NCBI GenBank assembly: GCA_022712475.1
Contig: JALAGK010000587.1
Location: 1-5,871, forward strand
Direction of reading: 5' to 3'
From: Enterobacteriaceae bacterium
GTDB taxonomy: Bacteria; Pseudomonadota; Gammaproteobacteria; Enterobacterales; Enterobacteriaceae
DNA: 5,871 bases
Positions within the stretch are counted from its first letter, which is position 1; each line of letters opens with the position of its first letter. The position numbers and the translations under genes were made by a program. The notes under the pieces are model-generated. The model made no database searches and was not told the origin of the DNA. It saw nothing but the letters and a program-made list of their open reading frames with translations. Below, piece by piece: positions 5,278-5,871 of this stretch.

Positions 5278-5871
5278 TTATTCAGCCTCAGCGCCGCAGA
5301 CTTCCTGCATAGCATGGCGGGAGGAGGAGAAAATCACCAGCAGCAAGCCCAGCGCCGCGATCAGCGCCCCCATTGCCGGAACAAAGCTGTACCCGAGACC
5401 GCTGGAAATCACAACCCCACCCGCCGCGGCACCCAGCGCGTTACCAAGATTAAAGGCACCGATATTCACTGACGATGACAAACCCGGCGCTTCATGGGCC
5501 ACACGCATCACTCGCATCTGCAATGGAGGTACAACGCCAAAGGTTGCCGTACCCCATACCACCATGGCTACTGCGGCACCGAGTTCAGTACTGGCAAGCC
5601 ACGGCATAGTCGCCATTACAATAATAAGTAGCGTCAAAAAGCCTTTGAGCGTGCCATTAACCGAACGGTCCGCAAAACGCCCGCCCAGGTAGTTACCAAT
5701 GGAAAATCCCACGCCTATCAATACCAGCATCAGCGTAACAAACGACGGCGTCGCGTGCGTGATACGTTGCAGCACCGGCGAAATATAGGTATAGAGCGTA
5801 AACATAGCCCCGGCACTCAAAACGGTGGTCAGCAGTGCGCCGACTACCTGCGGGCGCATCAGTACCGATAG
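5278..5871 (-). CDS. ydhP: YdhP-type MFS transporter, C-terminal half (start outside window)
   Basis: The last 197 residues of an inner-membrane transporter of the major facilitator superfamily, DHA1 drug:proton antiporter type. E. coli YdhP is 389 residues, so about half is missing; the frame stays open to the window edge, past the internal Met at 5859 (preceding codons read LSVL, matching ELAVL in E. coli). Roughly the last six membrane helices are visible as hydrophobic stretches. The loop after the second of them has GNYLGGRFADRSVNGT, a degenerate MFS motif A (G-x-x-x-D-R). The segments VVPPLQMRVMRVA and APGLSSSVNIGAFNLGNALG are nearly identical to YdhP. Its substrate is not known. It converges with mepH and has its own terminator. 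In E. coli sodB lies between mepH and ydhP; here it does not. Confidence 0.93.
   Translation of the reverse strand, partial: LSVLMRPQVVGALLTTVLSAGAMFTLYTYISPVLQRITHATPSFVTLMLVLIGVGFSIGNYLGGRFADRSVNGTLKGFLTLLIIVMATMPWLASTELGAAVAMVVWGTATFGVVPPLQMRVMRVAHEAPGLSSSVNIGAFNLGNALGAAAGGVVISSGLGYSFVPAMGALIAALGLLLVIFSSSRHAMQEVCGAEAE

Noticed and set aside
5243..5692. 149-codon plus-strand frame across ydhP
   Set aside because: It is the complement of the clearly identified transporter and has the composition expected of an antisense shadow.
1..5871. A new mobile element, CRISPR array or defence system
   Set aside because: All long coding regions are accounted for by known enterobacterial housekeeping or stress genes; no terminal repeats, integrase, transposase, spaced repeats or orphan genes are visible.

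Overview
The window reads as a piece of chromosome from an enterobacterium (Enterobacterales). Seven proteins match, over all or most of their visible length, the E. coli proteins EptA (C-terminal part), NemR, NemA, GloA, RNase T, Grx4 and MepH as I recall them, and an eighth matches the C-terminal half of the transporter YdhP. Divergence is about what one expects of a related genus rather than of E. coli itself. I cannot name the genus from the sequence alone.

Layout on the plus strand: (1) 2-592, the C-terminal third of an EptA-type lipid A phosphoethanolamine transferase, closed by a strong intrinsic terminator at 598-625. (2) 623-3723, an electrophile and methylglyoxal defence unit, nemR-nemA-gloA, followed by rnt. 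It begins with a perfect NemR operator (634-653) overlapping the promoter and ends at a two-way terminator (693-base U/A-flanked hairpin at 3693-3723) shared with the convergent gene. GC-rich hairpins without U-tracts sit between nemA and gloA and between gloA and rnt. (3) 3736-4083, grxD on the minus strand. (4) 4084-4364, a 281-base divergent control region for grxD and mepH. (5) 4365-5108, mepH on the plus strand with a GTG start. (6) 5109-5277, a spacer holding two oppositely directed terminators. (7) 5278-5871, the C-terminal half of a YdhP-type MFS transporter on the minus strand, running off the window end.

How the genes work together: NemR is a thiol-based repressor that releases its operator on contact with electrophiles, bleach-type oxidants and methylglyoxal. 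NemA reduces electron-poor alkenes and nitro compounds. GloA isomerises the glutathione-methylglyoxal adduct. With no convincing terminator before 3693, some transcripts from the NemR promoter may reach rnt. GrxD (iron-sulfur cluster handling), MepH (cell wall cross-link cutting) and YdhP (transport) are conserved neighbours with no clear functional tie to the operon.

I found no mobile element, CRISPR array, tRNA, rRNA or unknown defence system. The points worth a second look are a possible second NemR site just ahead of nemA, an altered set of regulatory cysteines in NemR, the missing lhr and sodB relative to the E. coli gene order, the EptA-type gene next to nemR, the intra-operon hairpins, and the start region of mepH.
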